A DNA stretch of 41,450 nucleotides from positions 1 to 41,450 of the forward strand of contig CACHNP010000015.1 of NCBI GenBank assembly GCA_902581285.1, read 5' to 3'. This document shows positions 1 to 11,660 of this stretch, piece after piece. The notes beneath the pieces are model-generated. The model ran no database searches, was not told where the DNA came from, and was given only the letters and a program-made list of their open reading frames with translations. The DNA is from an uncultured Gammaproteobacteria bacterium. Lineage in GTDB: Bacteria > Pseudomonadota > Gammaproteobacteria > Coxiellales > Coxiellaceae. The translations under genes and the position numbers were made by a program. Every line of letters starts with the position of its first letter. Position 1 is the stretch's first letter.

Positions 1-62
1 ATTTTTCGAGCTCAGGGGTTATATTCAGCGAATGTCTTTCTCTGGAGCTCAATATTTGCTAG

Positions 63-1739
<1,677 letters not shown>

Positions 1740-1837
1740 TTTGATCTTTATCAAGTTGCCAAGCCTGCATTTATCGACAATTATTCGTGGTATGCGTGAA
1801 AAAAGATACCCTATGGAAAGATGTGGTGATAAACTAA

Positions 1838-3177
<1,340 letters not shown>

Positions 3178-3178
<1 letters not shown>

Positions 3179-3447
3179 TGCGCTGGATGGTTTTACTTTT
3201 GACAGTGGTGTTTCTTTTTTTGCAGTATCACCTTTGGTTTGATGAAGGCGGTATTTTGTCGATGTGGAAGATGAAGCACAAAGTGGTAATACAGCAGGCA
3301 AAAGTCTTGGATGTGCATAAAAAAAATGACATGTTAGCTGCAAATATTCGAGATTTGAAGAAGGGTGATAAGTTAATTCAAGCACACGCTAGAAGTGACT
3401 TGGGGATGGTGAAAAAAGGCGAAGTGTTTTATCGAGTGGTGAAGTAA
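3178..3447 (+). CDS. ftsB: Cell division protein FtsB
   Basis: FtsB is a small bitopic membrane protein that joins FtsL and FtsQ in the divisome and helps activate septal peptidoglycan synthesis. This 89-residue protein has a single N-terminal membrane helix (about residues 4-16), a FLQYHLWFDEGGI motif resembling the LQYxLWFGxxGI of E. coli FtsB, a charged heptad-like coiled-coil stretch (about 25-62), and the conserved C-terminal GEVFYRVV. It starts with GTG inside the eno stop (one-base overlap), so translation probably depends on reinitiation after eno. Its position between eno and ispD is the conserved gammaproteobacterial order. Confidence 0.95.
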
Positions 3448-3456
3448 GGTGCGAGG

Positions 3457-4164
3457 ATGATGAAGGATGGGGTCTGGTGGGCTGTGGTTCCTGCTGCAGG
3501 ATTAGGAAGTCGCTTTTGTTCCAATGTCCCTAAGCAGTATCATACGGTTTTGGGTGTGACGTTGTTGGATTATGTCTTGCGAGCATTGTTGCAATTTCAC
3601 TTAGTTGAACGTGTGGTTGTTGCCTTGAACGAAAATGATGTATTTTGGAAGAACAGTCACTATGTTGCTGATTCTCGTGTGCAGACTGTGGTTGGTGGTC
3701 CCACGCGACACCAGTCTGTTTTAAATGCAGTAAAGAGTTTGCGCTCGCATGCCAAAGCGGATGACTGGATTTGTGTTCATGATGCTGCGCGACCGGGACT
3801 GACGCTTGATTTACTTCAGCGTTTGCATGATGGTCTAAGCGAGCATCCTGTTGGGGGTATCCTGGCTGTTCCTGCGGTTGATACGTTGAAAAAAGTTGAT
3901 GCGGCAGGTGTCATTGTATCAACATTGGATCGCTCTGCTGTTTGGTGTGCGCAAACACCACAGTTGTTTCGCTATGCGTTGTTAACTCAGGCTTTGGAGA
4001 AAGTGCATCAAGAAGGCATGGTTGTTACTGATGAAGCCAGTGCAATTGAATTTTTAGGTTATGAAGCAAAAGTGATCCTAGGTGATGCGGTTAATCAAAA
4101 AATAACAATGCCCAGTGATTTGATTTTGTTTGAGTCGCAATTAAAAAAAGGGTGGCAAGAATGA
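3457..4164 (+). CDS. ispD: 2-C-methyl-D-erythritol 4-phosphate cytidylyltransferase
   Basis: IspD joins MEP with CTP to give CDP-methylerythritol, the third step of the MEP isoprenoid pathway. The protein has 235 residues, with the CTP-binding N-terminus [20 protein letters not shown] and the VHDAARPG motif typical of the family. The chosen ATG is the first of two adjacent ATG codons and lies 8 bases after TAAGG. It lies 9 bases downstream of ftsB and overlaps ispF by ATGA, so ftsB-ispD-ispF form one tightly packed transcription unit. No catalytic residue is seen to be missing. Confidence 0.97.
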   Translation: MMKDGVWWAVVPAAGLGSRFCSNVPKQYHTVLGVTLLDYVLRALLQFHLVERVVVALNENDVFWKNSHYVADSRVQTVVGGPTRHQSVLNAVKSLRSHAKADDWICVHDAARPGLTLDLLQRLHDGLSEHPVGGILAVPAVDTLKKVDAAGVIVSTLDRSAVWCAQTPQLFRYALLTQALEKVHQEGMVVTDEASAIEFLGYEAKVILGDAVNQKITMPSDLILFESQLKKGWQE

Positions 4165-4634
4165 GAGTTGGTATTGGGTATGATGTGCACCGTTTTACTG
4201 AAGGTAGCGCGGTTACTTTAGGTGGGATTCAAGTCCCACATTCTCACGGGATTTTGGCTCACTCCGATGGTGATGTTTTGTTGCATGCGCTGTGTGATGC
4301 TTTTCTGGGTGCATTAGCGTTAGGTGATATTGGTCAGCACTTTCCTGATTCAATGGAACAGTTTAAGGGGCGCGATTCGAGCTTTTTTTTGCGAGAGGTT
4401 TATGCGTTGATTTTGGAGAGGAATTATCGGCTGATAAATATGGACAGCGTGGTTATTTGTGAGCGACCCAAATTAGCGCCTTATATTATCCCGATGAGGG
4501 AAAAAATAGCCTCTATTTTAGGTGTTGCTACTGATCTTGTTTCGGTTAAAGCCACCACCCATGAAAAAATAGGCAGCTTGGGGCGACAAGAGGGGGTGGC
4601 TGCTCAGGCAATAGTTTGTTTGGGAGCGTTATAA
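4161..4634 (+). CDS. ispF: 2-C-methyl-D-erythritol 2,4-cyclodiphosphate synthase
   Basis: IspF cyclises CDP-ME 2-phosphate to MEcPP in the MEP pathway and acts as a zinc-dependent homotrimer. With the start at the ATG of the ATGA overlap with ispD, the protein is 157 residues, the usual length. It begins [12 protein letters not shown]; Asp8 and His10 and the His of [16 protein letters not shown] are the metal ligands. A GTG nine bases further upstream would add three residues and is less likely. The C-terminal [21 protein letters not shown] block is standard. The next gene is convergent, only 6 bases away. Confidence 0.97.
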   Translation: MRVGIGYDVHRFTEGSAVTLGGIQVPHSHGILAHSDGDVLLHALCDAFLGALALGDIGQHFPDSMEQFKGRDSSFFLREVYALILERNYRLINMDSVVICERPKLAPYIIPMREKIASILGVATDLVSVKATTHEKIGSLGRQEGVAAQAIVCLGAL

Positions 4635-4640
4635 TTGTGT

Positions 4641-5867
4641 TTAGTAAAAGTGAAACAATGCAATTGAAGATAGTCCTATCAGAATAAAACCAATGATGTA
4701 ACAGCTGTAAATTGACAGAAGCCCACCTGCAGTTTTTGTGGTTAAGTTGGGTTGGTTTCGTCTTAGGCAATGAACCATCCAAGCTGGCAGAATCACTTCC
4801 AATAATATCACAAAGAATGCGGCCACTTGCAGTGCGATCAAAAATCCATTTGCGTCTATGAGGTAGAAAATAAAAGGTGGTAGTAGCGTGATGCACGTGG
4901 TGATCAATCGCCCAGATTTGCTGTCGGGGAGTTTGAAGACGCCTGCAATAAAATCAAACAAACCCAATGTGACACCGAGGAACGAGGTAATTAGCGCAAT
5001 GTTTGAGAACGCGTTTATGCTGAAGTTGATCCAGCGGCTATGAGACAATGTGCTGATCATGTTGGTTAATTGAGCCACGTCATCGGTGTGGCTCAAAGAG
5101 GCAAAGCTTAATTTCCCATGTTGGGGCACAATACCTAGCGTGCAAATCAGCCACAATAAGTACAGCGCAAGCGGGATTGATGTGCCAAAAATAATCGCTT
5201 TTTTGAGTGAATTGGGATTTTTTCCGTGGTATTTTGTTAAACTCGGGATCACGGTATGATAGCCAAATGATGCTAAGAAAATCGGGGCAAGTAAGACTGG
5301 CGATACCCAGTTTTGTGGGGCGGCATGCAGTAATGGTGGCTGGATGATAGGTAGCATTAAGCTTATAGAGGCAATCAGAAGAAATATTTTCATGCTGATA
5401 AACGTTCTGTTTGCAACGTCAACGGCTTTGGTGCTGTGCCACAGAATAGCGCCGAGGCACGTAGTGAATACAATAGCGCTGAGTGTGTGGATGTGTGCCG
5501 GTGGTGTTGAATGCGGTGCAAAATGATGGATTGACTTGGTGATCACGTTATTCAGAAGTGACGCGCCACCGGTGATGTAAGCCCCTGTCAGTGAGTAAAG
5601 TAAACAGAGTAGCGACACCCAGACCAGGCATTGAGCAGCCGGCCCTGCAGTTTGTTTAGCCATGGCGCTAAAATTATCACCACTGGGCAATGACAGGTTG
5701 ACTTCAAGCACCAGGAAGCCTGTGAAGGTCATGAGTAGCCAGATTGCTAGCAATAAAACAATGGTGATTGGTAGCCCGACGGGGCCGGATGCTAACGGCA
5801 ACGCGAGCATGCCGGCGCCGATGGATGTTCCTGTGACTAATAAAGTGCAGCTGAGTGTTTTATTCAT
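4641..5867 (-). CDS. Aromatic amino acid permease, TyrP/Mtr family
   Basis: This 408-residue protein has about eleven hydrophobic segments and the family-typical N-terminus SCTLLVTGTSIGAGMLALPLA, which places it in the HAAAP/TyrP-Mtr group of proton-coupled tyrosine or tryptophan importers of the inner membrane. The specific substrate cannot be read from the sequence. Legionella and Coxiella relatives commonly carry several such permeases, in keeping with amino acid use inside host cells. It is transcribed leftward, convergent with ispF and divergent from surE. The 131-base surE-side spacer should hold both promoters; no strong consensus was picked out there. Confidence 0.88.
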   Translation of the reverse strand: MNKTLSCTLLVTGTSIGAGMLALPLASGPVGLPITIVLLLAIWLLMTFTGFLVLEVNLSLPSGDNFSAMAKQTAGPAAQCLVWVSLLCLLYSLTGAYITGGASLLNNVITKSIHHFAPHSTPPAHIHTLSAIVFTTCLGAILWHSTKAVDVANRTFISMKIFLLIASISLMLPIIQPPLLHAAPQNWVSPVLLAPIFLASFGYHTVIPSLTKYHGKNPNSLKKAIIFGTSIPLALYLLWLICTLGIVPQHGKLSFASLSHTDDVAQLTNMISTLSHSRWINFSINAFSNIALITSFLGVTLGLFDFIAGVFKLPDSKSGRLITTCITLLPPFIFYLIDANGFLIALQVAAFFVILLEVILPAWMVHCLRRNQPNLTTKTAGGLLSIYSCYIIGFILIGLSSIALFHFY

Positions 5868-6001
5868 CTGATTGTTGTTGGATTCGTGTTATCGATCGCT
5901 GATTATAGTTGAATTGGTTCCGTATCGCACTAATTTATTCATCACTTTACTAATAAATAGGCGGGATGATAAGCTGTCTATGTTGAATTGGAGGAAATGT
6001 G

Positions 6002-6760
6002 ATGTCTTTGAGTATTTTAGTTACAAATGATGATGGGGTGCATGCGCCTGGAATAGCCGCGTTGTATGATGAGTTAGCCAAGACATACCAGGTGCAGTTA
6101 TTTGCTCCTGACCGTGATCACTCTGGCGCCAGTGGGTCACTGACTCTTAGCTTACCAATTCGAATACACCGATTTAACGATGGCCGCGTGTCTGTTCAGG
6201 GAACGCCAACGGACTGCGTTCACTTGGCGGTGACAGGGGTTATGGAGTCATGGCCTGATATGGTGGTTTCCGGTATCAATGCGGGGGCTAACCTAGGGGA
6301 TGATGTTTGGTACTCTGGCACGGTCGCTGCGGCGATGGAGGGGCGATTTTTAGGTCTGTCATCAATCGCTATCTCATTGGTTGGTTCAAACCCCACTCAT
6401 TACGACACGGCGGCAAGGGTCGCTTGTGACTTGGTAGCAAGATTGATTGATAACCCTTTGGAGTCGATGACAATACTGAATGTAAATGTGCCTGATTTAC
6501 CCTATGAGTCACTGCAGGGGTATGAAATTACCCGGCTCGGTACTCGTCATTGTGCTGAGCCAACTATTCGTCGGCAAGATCCTCGAGGGCGTGAGATATT
6601 TTGGATTGGTCCTGCAGGTAAGGAAGCCGATGCGGGTGAAGGGACTGATTTTCATGCGATTCATCATGATCGGGTTTCAATTACACCATTGCGAGTTGAT
6701 ATCACGGATCATCCGTCGATATCGGGGCTGCAAAACTGGTTGTTAGATACTAAAAATTAA
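6002..6760 (+). CDS. surE: 5'/3'-nucleotidase SurE
   Basis: SurE is a cytoplasmic metal-dependent phosphatase acting on nucleoside 5'- and 3'-monophosphates and is linked to stationary-phase survival. The 252-residue protein starts SLSILVTNDDGVHAPGI; the paired Asp residues of TNDDG and the Asn of SGINAGANLG are metal ligands. The ATG at 6002 is preferred over the GTG three bases earlier because it lies 7 bases after GGAGG. In many gammaproteobacteria pcm lies between surE and nlpD; here it is missing and nlpD follows after 13 bases. The unit surE-nlpD-rpoS reads as a stationary-phase operon. Confidence 0.97.
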   Translation: MSLSILVTNDDGVHAPGIAALYDELAKTYQVQLFAPDRDHSGASGSLTLSLPIRIHRFNDGRVSVQGTPTDCVHLAVTGVMESWPDMVVSGINAGANLGDDVWYSGTVAAAMEGRFLGLSSIAISLVGSNPTHYDTAARVACDLVARLIDNPLESMTILNVNVPDLPYESLQGYEITRLGTRHCAEPTIRRQDPRGREIFWIGPAGKEADAGEGTDFHAIHHDRVSITPLRVDITDHPSISGLQNWLLDTKN

Positions 6761-6773
6761 AGGAGGTGTTGGA

Positions 6774-7517
6774 GTGCGAGTGTTTTTTCGTGTGATACTG
6801 TTGATTTCAGTTTTTTGTCTACCGGGTTGCGGTGGTAAAAAATTTTTAGCTCCAGTGGTGAGCGTGCACTCTAAACATAACATGGATCACGATTTTTATG
6901 TGGTGCAACCAGGGGATACAGTATCATCTATCGCCTCTGATCTGTCGCTCAAAGCAAAGAATATAATTGAGTGGAACCACTTGAAATCACCGTACATATT
7001 AAAACCGGGTATGCGATTGCACTTGATTTCGAATGAAGGGCGCGCCATTTCTCTTGCTGCAGCCAAACGTGTTCGATTTGTGCGTTCAAGCCGGGGTAAG
7101 TACCCAGGCAAAATTACTGATAACAGAACAGCTCAGTCAAAGATCGATTGGACGTGGCCTGCGCATGGTCAGAGTGTGCAAGCAAACAGGGATGGTGCGG
7201 GTAAAATAGACGGTCTGGATATTAGCGGGCAATATTCCGCCCCAATTGTTGCTGCTGCACCTGGTAAGGTGGTTTATTCTGGTGCACAGAGGCAAGGATA
7301 TGGTAGTCTTGTAATAGTGCAGCATGAGCTTGGTTTGCTGAGTCTGTATGAGTTTGACTCTTCACCACTGGTGAAGAAAGGACAGTTTGTGTCAGCTGGG
7401 GAAGTACTGGCAAAGATGGGGCGTGATAGAAGCTCAGGCGTGCCTAGCTTGTTTTTTCAAATTAGATACAATAAAAAGGCAGTTAACCCTTTTCATTATT
7501 TGCCGGCTCATGTGTGA
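6774..7517 (+). CDS. nlpD: NlpD-like lipoprotein, LysM plus degenerate LytM/M23
   Basis: NlpD is an outer-membrane lipoprotein that activates amidases at the septum in E. coli. The 247-residue protein has a lipoprotein signal ending LPGC (Cys19), a LysM peptidoglycan-binding domain at about residues 40-86 (VVQPGDTVSSIA), and a C-terminal M23/LytM domain at about 142-245. The metal-binding histidine of active M23 enzymes (HxH in the YAH region) is replaced here by LYEFDS, so the domain should be a catalytically dead activator, as in the family. The GTG start lies 8 bases after AGGAGG. In E. coli the main rpoS promoter lies inside nlpD, which may also hold here. Confidence 0.92.
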   Translation: MRVFFRVILLISVFCLPGCGGKKFLAPVVSVHSKHNMDHDFYVVQPGDTVSSIASDLSLKAKNIIEWNHLKSPYILKPGMRLHLISNEGRAISLAAAKRVRFVRSSRGKYPGKITDNRTAQSKIDWTWPAHGQSVQANRDGAGKIDGLDISGQYSAPIVAAAPGKVVYSGAQRQGYGSLVIVQHELGLLSLYEFDSSPLVKKGQFVSAGEVLAKMGRDRSSGVPSLFFQIRYNKKAVNPFHYLPAHV

Positions 7518-7551
7518 GTGTGGTATGAGTCAAAGATAAAAGGAGTCATCT

Positions 7552-8529
7552 TTGGTCAACAAGAAAAAAATCCCAGATTTGGATCTGGGGAAAGAAGTGT
7601 CACACAGTGATACCTCGCGTTTAATTTTTTCTAAAAAACAAACTTTAGCCGAGAAAAAATCCCCTGCCGCAGTTTTAGATACTGTAACACCAGACCCTAA
7701 AAGCACAGATCTTAACCCGACTGCGTTGTATATGCGTCAGATTGGCTATCAAGAGTTGTTAAGTCCGAAAGAGGAATTACGTTTGGCGCGTAAAATAGCT
7801 CAAGGGTGTGACAAATCGCGCAATAAGATGATTGAAGCGAATCTACGTTTAGTGGTTAAGATCGCGCGACATTATTGTGGTCGAGGTTTACCGTTCATGG
7901 ATCTGGTTGAAGAGGGAAATTTGGGGCTCATGGTTGCTGTTCGAAAGTATGATCCATCGCGTGGATTCCGTTTTTCAACTTACGCAACATGGTGGATTCG
8001 ACAAAATATCGAGCGATCCATTATGAATCAAACGAGAACAGTTCGTTTGCCTGTGCATATCATCAAAGAGCTTAATTTGTATTTGCGATTGGCAAAACAC
8101 ATGGCTCAAAAGTTGGATCAGGCACCCTCCTCGGATGAGTTGGCTAGAATGGTGGATAAGCCGGTTGAAGAAGTAGAGAAGATTTTGAACCTAGCCCCTA
8201 ATGCATCATCATTGGATTCACCGATTAGTGGCGATTACTCGAAAGTCTTTTTGGACACGGTTGAAGATGAATCAAAAGTCAATCCGGAAGCATTAGTTGA
8301 AGATATGCACATGAAGAAACAAATTGAGGATTGCGTTGGTAAGTTGGAACAGCGTTATGCTGAGGTGATAGTTCGTCGATTTGGCTTGCTTGGCTACAAG
8401 CCGTCGACGCTTGAAGAAGTGGGTGATACCATTGGTGTGACTCGAGAGCGGGTACGTCAACTGCAGTTGGAAGGGCTCAGGCGTTTGCGATTTATGTTGC
8501 AAAATAGTGATTTCAAAAAAAGAGATTAA
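7552..8529 (+). CDS. rpoS: RNA polymerase sigma factor RpoS
   Basis: RpoS directs RNA polymerase to stationary-phase and stress promoters and in Legionella and Coxiella influences the infection cycle. The 325-residue protein has regions 1.2 to 4.2: LYMRQIGYQELLSPKEE (1.2), the core- and -10-binding block NLRLVVKIARHYCGRGLPFMDL to TYATWWIRQ (2), region 3, and the -35 helix-turn-helix TLEEVGDTIGVTRERVRQLQ. The start is TTG, 7 bases after AAAGGAG; an upstream ATG in the spacer runs into a stop after four codons and no ATG lies in a suitable position. A rare start codon may lower its translation. It converges on the CBS-domain gene 10 bases away. Confidence 0.96.
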   Translation: MVNKKKIPDLDLGKEVSHSDTSRLIFSKKQTLAEKKSPAAVLDTVTPDPKSTDLNPTALYMRQIGYQELLSPKEELRLARKIAQGCDKSRNKMIEANLRLVVKIARHYCGRGLPFMDLVEEGNLGLMVAVRKYDPSRGFRFSTYATWWIRQNIERSIMNQTRTVRLPVHIIKELNLYLRLAKHMAQKLDQAPSSDELARMVDKPVEEVEKILNLAPNASSLDSPISGDYSKVFLDTVEDESKVNPEALVEDMHMKKQIEDCVGKLEQRYAEVIVRRFGLLGYKPSTLEEVGDTIGVTRERVRQLQLEGLRRLRFMLQNSDFKKRD

Positions 8530-8539
8530 GGTAAATAGT

Positions 8540-9127
8540 TTACTTTTTCTTTTTAGTGAGGTCGGCAACGCTGCTATTTTCTTTTTTTAAGCGAATTTTG
8601 GTGTGCAACAGTTGCTGTAGTTGCGATAGATTGTATAAGCCGATGGCCTCGTGTTGCGTGTTTTTGTTTTGATGCTCAACTACTAGAGCGTATCTTGCTT
8701 TATTAGTTCTCAGTGTCTCAGTTATGTTTCCTACCTTGCTGGCTAGGACGGTGTCTTTGCTTAAAAGAAGAATTTCCTCAACTGGTGTCATCACCATTTT
8801 TACGGTGATGCTTTCGCGTGAGATCCGGTTTTCTTCCAGTAGGGTGATGGGTTTCTCGCCTAGAATATCCTCGATGGAAATGAGGCCTTCGATTTCGTTA
8901 TTTGCATTGGTGACCAGTAGGGTGAGGATATTTTGCGTATTGATTTCTAATAGCGCGTGATCAATGGTTTCGTGAGGTGAAATCGAGTAAGCGCTTTCAA
9001 CCTGGTAATCACGCATGACGTCAATAGCGGGATCGTCAAAATGGGCAACCTGGGGTAACTCTTGATGGCGAATAAATAATTGCTGATCTGATAGGTCAAG
9101 CGTGGGAATGGTTTGGTACTGTGTCAT
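8540..9127 (-). CDS. CBS-domain pair protein
   Basis: This 195-residue soluble protein carries two CBS motifs (about residues 36-95 and 107-175), for example VESAYSISPHETIDHALLEI with IEGLISIEDILGEK. CBS pairs usually bind adenine nucleotides or act as regulatory modules. There is no attached enzymatic or membrane domain, so it is a stand-alone CBS protein of unknown target. The tail is lysine-rich (KKKK). It is transcribed leftward and converges on rpoS with only 10 bases between the stops, so the two transcripts may interfere or share a terminator. Confidence 0.8.
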   Translation of the reverse strand: MTQYQTIPTLDLSDQQLFIRHQELPQVAHFDDPAIDVMRDYQVESAYSISPHETIDHALLEINTQNILTLLVTNANNEIEGLISIEDILGEKPITLLEENRISRESITVKMVMTPVEEILLLSKDTVLASKVGNITETLRTNKARYALVVEHQNKNTQHEAIGLYNLSQLQQLLHTKIRLKKENSSVADLTKKKK

Positions 9128-9386
9128 TCTAATTACCTGTTACTGTGCTTGTTAATTTTTTTGAGACTTCAATTATACCAGTAGAAAACTTAAATCCAAG
9201 TGATGGTTGGATTTTGTTTATAAAGTTCAAAACACAATAGTTTGCTTGTTTATCTTAAGTGATGCTGATGGCTATTATTTGATCCTTTTTCTTGGCTTCT
9301 TAAGGTGAGTTTGTTTAATCCGTTCTCCTTTTTTAGTCACTTTTATGGTAAAATGCGGAGCTAAATTTAATCGTTAGGGGGAAAGC

Positions 9387-9557
9387 ATGAGCAAAGAGTG
9401 CCCGGTTGTAACAGTACGAAGAGATCAATTGCCATTGTGTTGTCCTTTACCGTCGGATGAGGTGTGGAACGCACATCCTCGCGTTTACTTGCCGATTGAG
9501 GCTAAGGGTGAGTTTCAGTGTCCTTATTGTTCGACACGCTACCGTTTGGAGCCATAG
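9387..9557 (+). CDS. Small zinc-finger protein (zf-CHCC / NDUFS6-like)
   Basis: This 56-codon gene starts at an ATG after GGGGGAAAGC. The translation contains Cys18/Cys19, the AHPRVYLPI segment with His30, and a C-terminal CPYCSTRYRL with Cys45 and Cys48, followed by EP and the stop. The CHCC arrangement and the HPRVYLPI-CPYC spacing match the zinc-finger family related to the C-terminus of the mitochondrial complex I subunit NDUFS6. Bacterial members are single-domain proteins of about this size with no firmly known role. It lies 71 bases before hldD on the same strand. The call rests on motif matching by eye. Confidence 0.82.
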   Translation: MSKECPVVTVRRDQLPLCCPLPSDEVWNAHPRVYLPIEAKGEFQCPYCSTRYRLEP

Positions 9558-9595
9558 ATTGCGAGTGATGCGGGTTGGTTTTTTTTTGGTTTAGG

Positions 9596-9622
9596 TAAGA
9601 TAATATAAGATAACATAAGGTG
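9596..9622 (+). repeat. Tandem TAAGATAAYA repeats before hldD
   Basis: Two near-identical 10-base units, TAAGATAATA and TAAGATAACA, followed by a partial third (TAAGGTG), fill the hldD leader and run into its AAGG ribosome-binding sequence. A change in unit number would alter leader length but not the reading frame. Confidence 0.55.
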
Positions 9623-9628
9623 TGATGT

Positions 9629-10582
9629 ATGATCGTTGTGACAGGTGCTGCAGGTTTTGTGGGGAGTCATTTAATCCAGGGTCTGAATAAAATGGGCCGA
9701 ACAGATATATTAGCCGTTGACGATTTGGCTGACGGCAGTAAATTTGCTAATTTGCTTGGCTGTCAGTTTGATGACTACATGGATATGGATGACTTTATTC
9801 TAGAGGTGAAAAACCATTCAGCCTGGCTGAACAGTGTTGAGACGGTGTTTCACCAAGGCGCTCATACTGATCGATTCAAAGTTGATGGCCGTCAAATCAT
9901 GAAAAATAATTATGACTATTCCAAGGTGCTGTTACATCATTGCGTCAGTCAAAACATTGCGTTTGTTTATGCTTCCAGCTCTTCGGTATACGGTCGAAAT
10001 AAAGAGTTTACTGAGGTGAGTAATGTGGAGCAGCCATTGCACATTGTTGGTTATTCTAAATGGCTTTTTGATCAGTATGCAAAGCGTTTGTTATCCAAAG
10101 TGGAATCTCAAGTGTTGGGTTTGCGCTATTTTGATGTTTATGGTCCACGAGAAAATCACAAGGGGAGTTTGGCATCTGTGGTTCACTGTTTTTGTCAGCA
10201 GCTAACTAAGAATCAGCCTCTTGGTGTGTATGTGTCTGAACATTTTCCTAGCGGTGAGCAAAAACGAGATTTTATTTACATTGACGATGTTGTGGATGTT
10301 AATTTGTGGTTTTGGCAGCACCCTGAAATTAGTGGTGTGTTCAATTGCGGAACCGGTCAAGCCGCAACGTTTAATGAGGTTGCAAATAAGCTCATTCATT
10401 TTCATGGTCATGGAAAAACCACGGAAGTTGATTTGCCGCAGGAGTTATTTGATGATTATCGGATCTACACTCAAGCTGATACTAAGCAATTACGTCAAGT
10501 GGGTTACAATAAGCCATTCATTTCACTTGATGAAGGGTTAAAACGCTCTTACGATTGGCATCAGGAAGTTGGTGTTTTGTAA
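9629..10582 (+). CDS. hldD: ADP-glyceromanno-heptose 6-epimerase with Y140V change
   Basis: HldD inverts C6 of ADP-D-glycero-D-manno-heptose to the L-glycero form used for LPS inner core. The 317-residue protein aligns with E. coli HldD along its length: the nucleotide-binding VTGAAGFVGSH, DNLxDGxKFxNL-like DDLADGSKFANL, YASSSS, YFDVYGPRENHKGS and QADTKQLRQVGY. Lys178 is conserved at the same number. The short-chain dehydrogenase motif YGYSK, whose first Tyr is catalytic residue 140 in E. coli, reads VGYSK here (codon GTT), so Tyr140 is Val while Lys144 stays. The HEGACSST segment is also altered to HQGAHTDR. The enzyme may be impaired, retuned, or rely on the neighbouring Tyr142. No other heptose gene is in the window. 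Confidence 0.93.
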   Translation: MIVVTGAAGFVGSHLIQGLNKMGRTDILAVDDLADGSKFANLLGCQFDDYMDMDDFILEVKNHSAWLNSVETVFHQGAHTDRFKVDGRQIMKNNYDYSKVLLHHCVSQNIAFVYASSSSVYGRNKEFTEVSNVEQPLHIVGYSKWLFDQYAKRLLSKVESQVLGLRYFDVYGPRENHKGSLASVVHCFCQQLTKNQPLGVYVSEHFPSGEQKRDFIYIDDVVDVNLWFWQHPEISGVFNCGTGQAATFNEVANKLIHFHGHGKTTEVDLPQELFDDYRIYTQADTKQLRQVGYNKPFISLDEGLKRSYDWHQEVGVL

Positions 10583-10705
10583 TTGGTGTTGATTTTACTT
10601 CATCATTTCAATGATGCGTTTTGTTAGAGCGTATTAGTTTTTTTATTTTAACACGCTCTAGCTATTACGATTTTTGGGTCATTTGACTTTTTTCATGGTG
10701 ACTCG

Positions 10706-11620
10706 TTATTTGCCTTTAAGTAGTTTCTTGATTTGATTTTTTTGCATCATGTTATTGCTTGTGGCCATGTTGTTCATTTCCAAAATAAGGACGCTCATGA
10801 GCGCGGCGTTTCTTTCGCTGTCTAGGTGAGCTTGTCTATTCTGCTTTTCTATTTGTGCTAGAACTAACAACTGATTTTTTGCGATAGTGAGTGGGCTAGA
10901 GTTTGCAAGGGTGGTTGGATTAATCATGGCATTGATTGATGCGGCTGCACTATCCGAGTTGCTCTCTTTTTCTGTTAAAACTTGGTTCATGGCTGATAAG
11001 GCTACAGCTCGCATGTACATGCTTGACTTGTATTGCGAAATGTAATTCTTCACTTGTTTGAGTTTCTCTTTATCGTCCTTGATGCCCTTTATTTTGTCAG
11101 GGTCGAAGAGCGGCATGTTCTTTTCTGGTCCTGAGGCATTTTTCCCTTTCTGAGGGGTATTGATGGAAAGCCATTCAGACTTAGTGTGATCGGTGTCTGC
11201 TAAGGTGGATAATATGGTTTGTTTAGCACTATCATTGACTATCTTACTGGAAAATGCTTCGGCACCCGTGATTGTATTTTTGCTGGATGATTTTTTTTGT
11301 GGTGTGTCATTATACATTAAATTTTTTATGTTTTTTGAACCGACCATATCCTCCAGGGCATCTATCTGTGAATTGTAGCTATATTTTTCTGATATGCCGA
11401 TTGAGTCTGAGGGTAACATCGATGTTTCTATTGATACAAATAGATTGTCCCAGTTTGCAATTTGTGTGTTTGTTGGAGTGTAATTATTTTCAATTGCGGC
11501 CATGATGGCACCATAAATATTGGCTTCTACTGGGTTATGATTGGTAGTGGCATAACCCTGGTTGCAGCTGACGGCAATTGTGATTAATAGTGCTTTGATT
11601 GTATTCTTGGTTTTTAACAT
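10706..11620 (-). CDS. Secreted protein in the icmX position, C-terminal IcmX-like
   Basis: This 304-residue protein has an N-terminal signal peptide (basic MLKTKN then a hydrophobic run, cleavage likely after GYA) and a helical body. A C-terminal stretch, about residues 235-290 (NPTTLANSSPLTIAKNQLL, then an EKQNRQAHLDSERNAALMS stretch), recalls the C-terminal region of IcmX, a periplasmic Dot/Icm component. A central low-complexity region is rich in Ser, Lys and Asn. It lies 40 bases after the shorter IcmX-position gene and has its own AGGAATCCCTT ribosome-binding site. Summed with that gene (169 residues) it gives about the length of Legionella IcmX (roughly 466), hence the reading as a split icmX. 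The resemblance is from memory, so the assignment is moderate. Confidence 0.55.
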   Translation of the reverse strand: MLKTKNTIKALLITIAVSCNQGYATTNHNPVEANIYGAIMAAIENNYTPTNTQIANWDNLFVSIETSMLPSDSIGISEKYSYNSQIDALEDMVGSKNIKNLMYNDTPQKKSSSKNTITGAEAFSSKIVNDSAKQTILSTLADTDHTKSEWLSINTPQKGKNASGPEKNMPLFDPDKIKGIKDDKEKLKQVKNYISQYKSSMYMRAVALSAMNQVLTEKESNSDSAAASINAMINPTTLANSSPLTIAKNQLLVLAQIEKQNRQAHLDSERNAALMSVLILEMNNMATSNNMMQKNQIKKLLKGK

Positions 11621-11660
11621 AAGGGATTCCTGTTTGTGTATTATTCATAACTTTGTTGTC

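Noticed and set aside
6774-7517. Loss of active-site residues in the NlpD peptidase domain as a novelty
   Set aside because: Degenerate LytM sites are normal for NlpD-type amidase activators.
10625-10660. Inverted repeat TAGAGCGT/ACGCTCTA between hldD and the icmX-position gene as a terminator
   Set aside because: The arms pair well but the loop is about 20 bases and T-rich inside, with no clean T-run after it; too weak to call.
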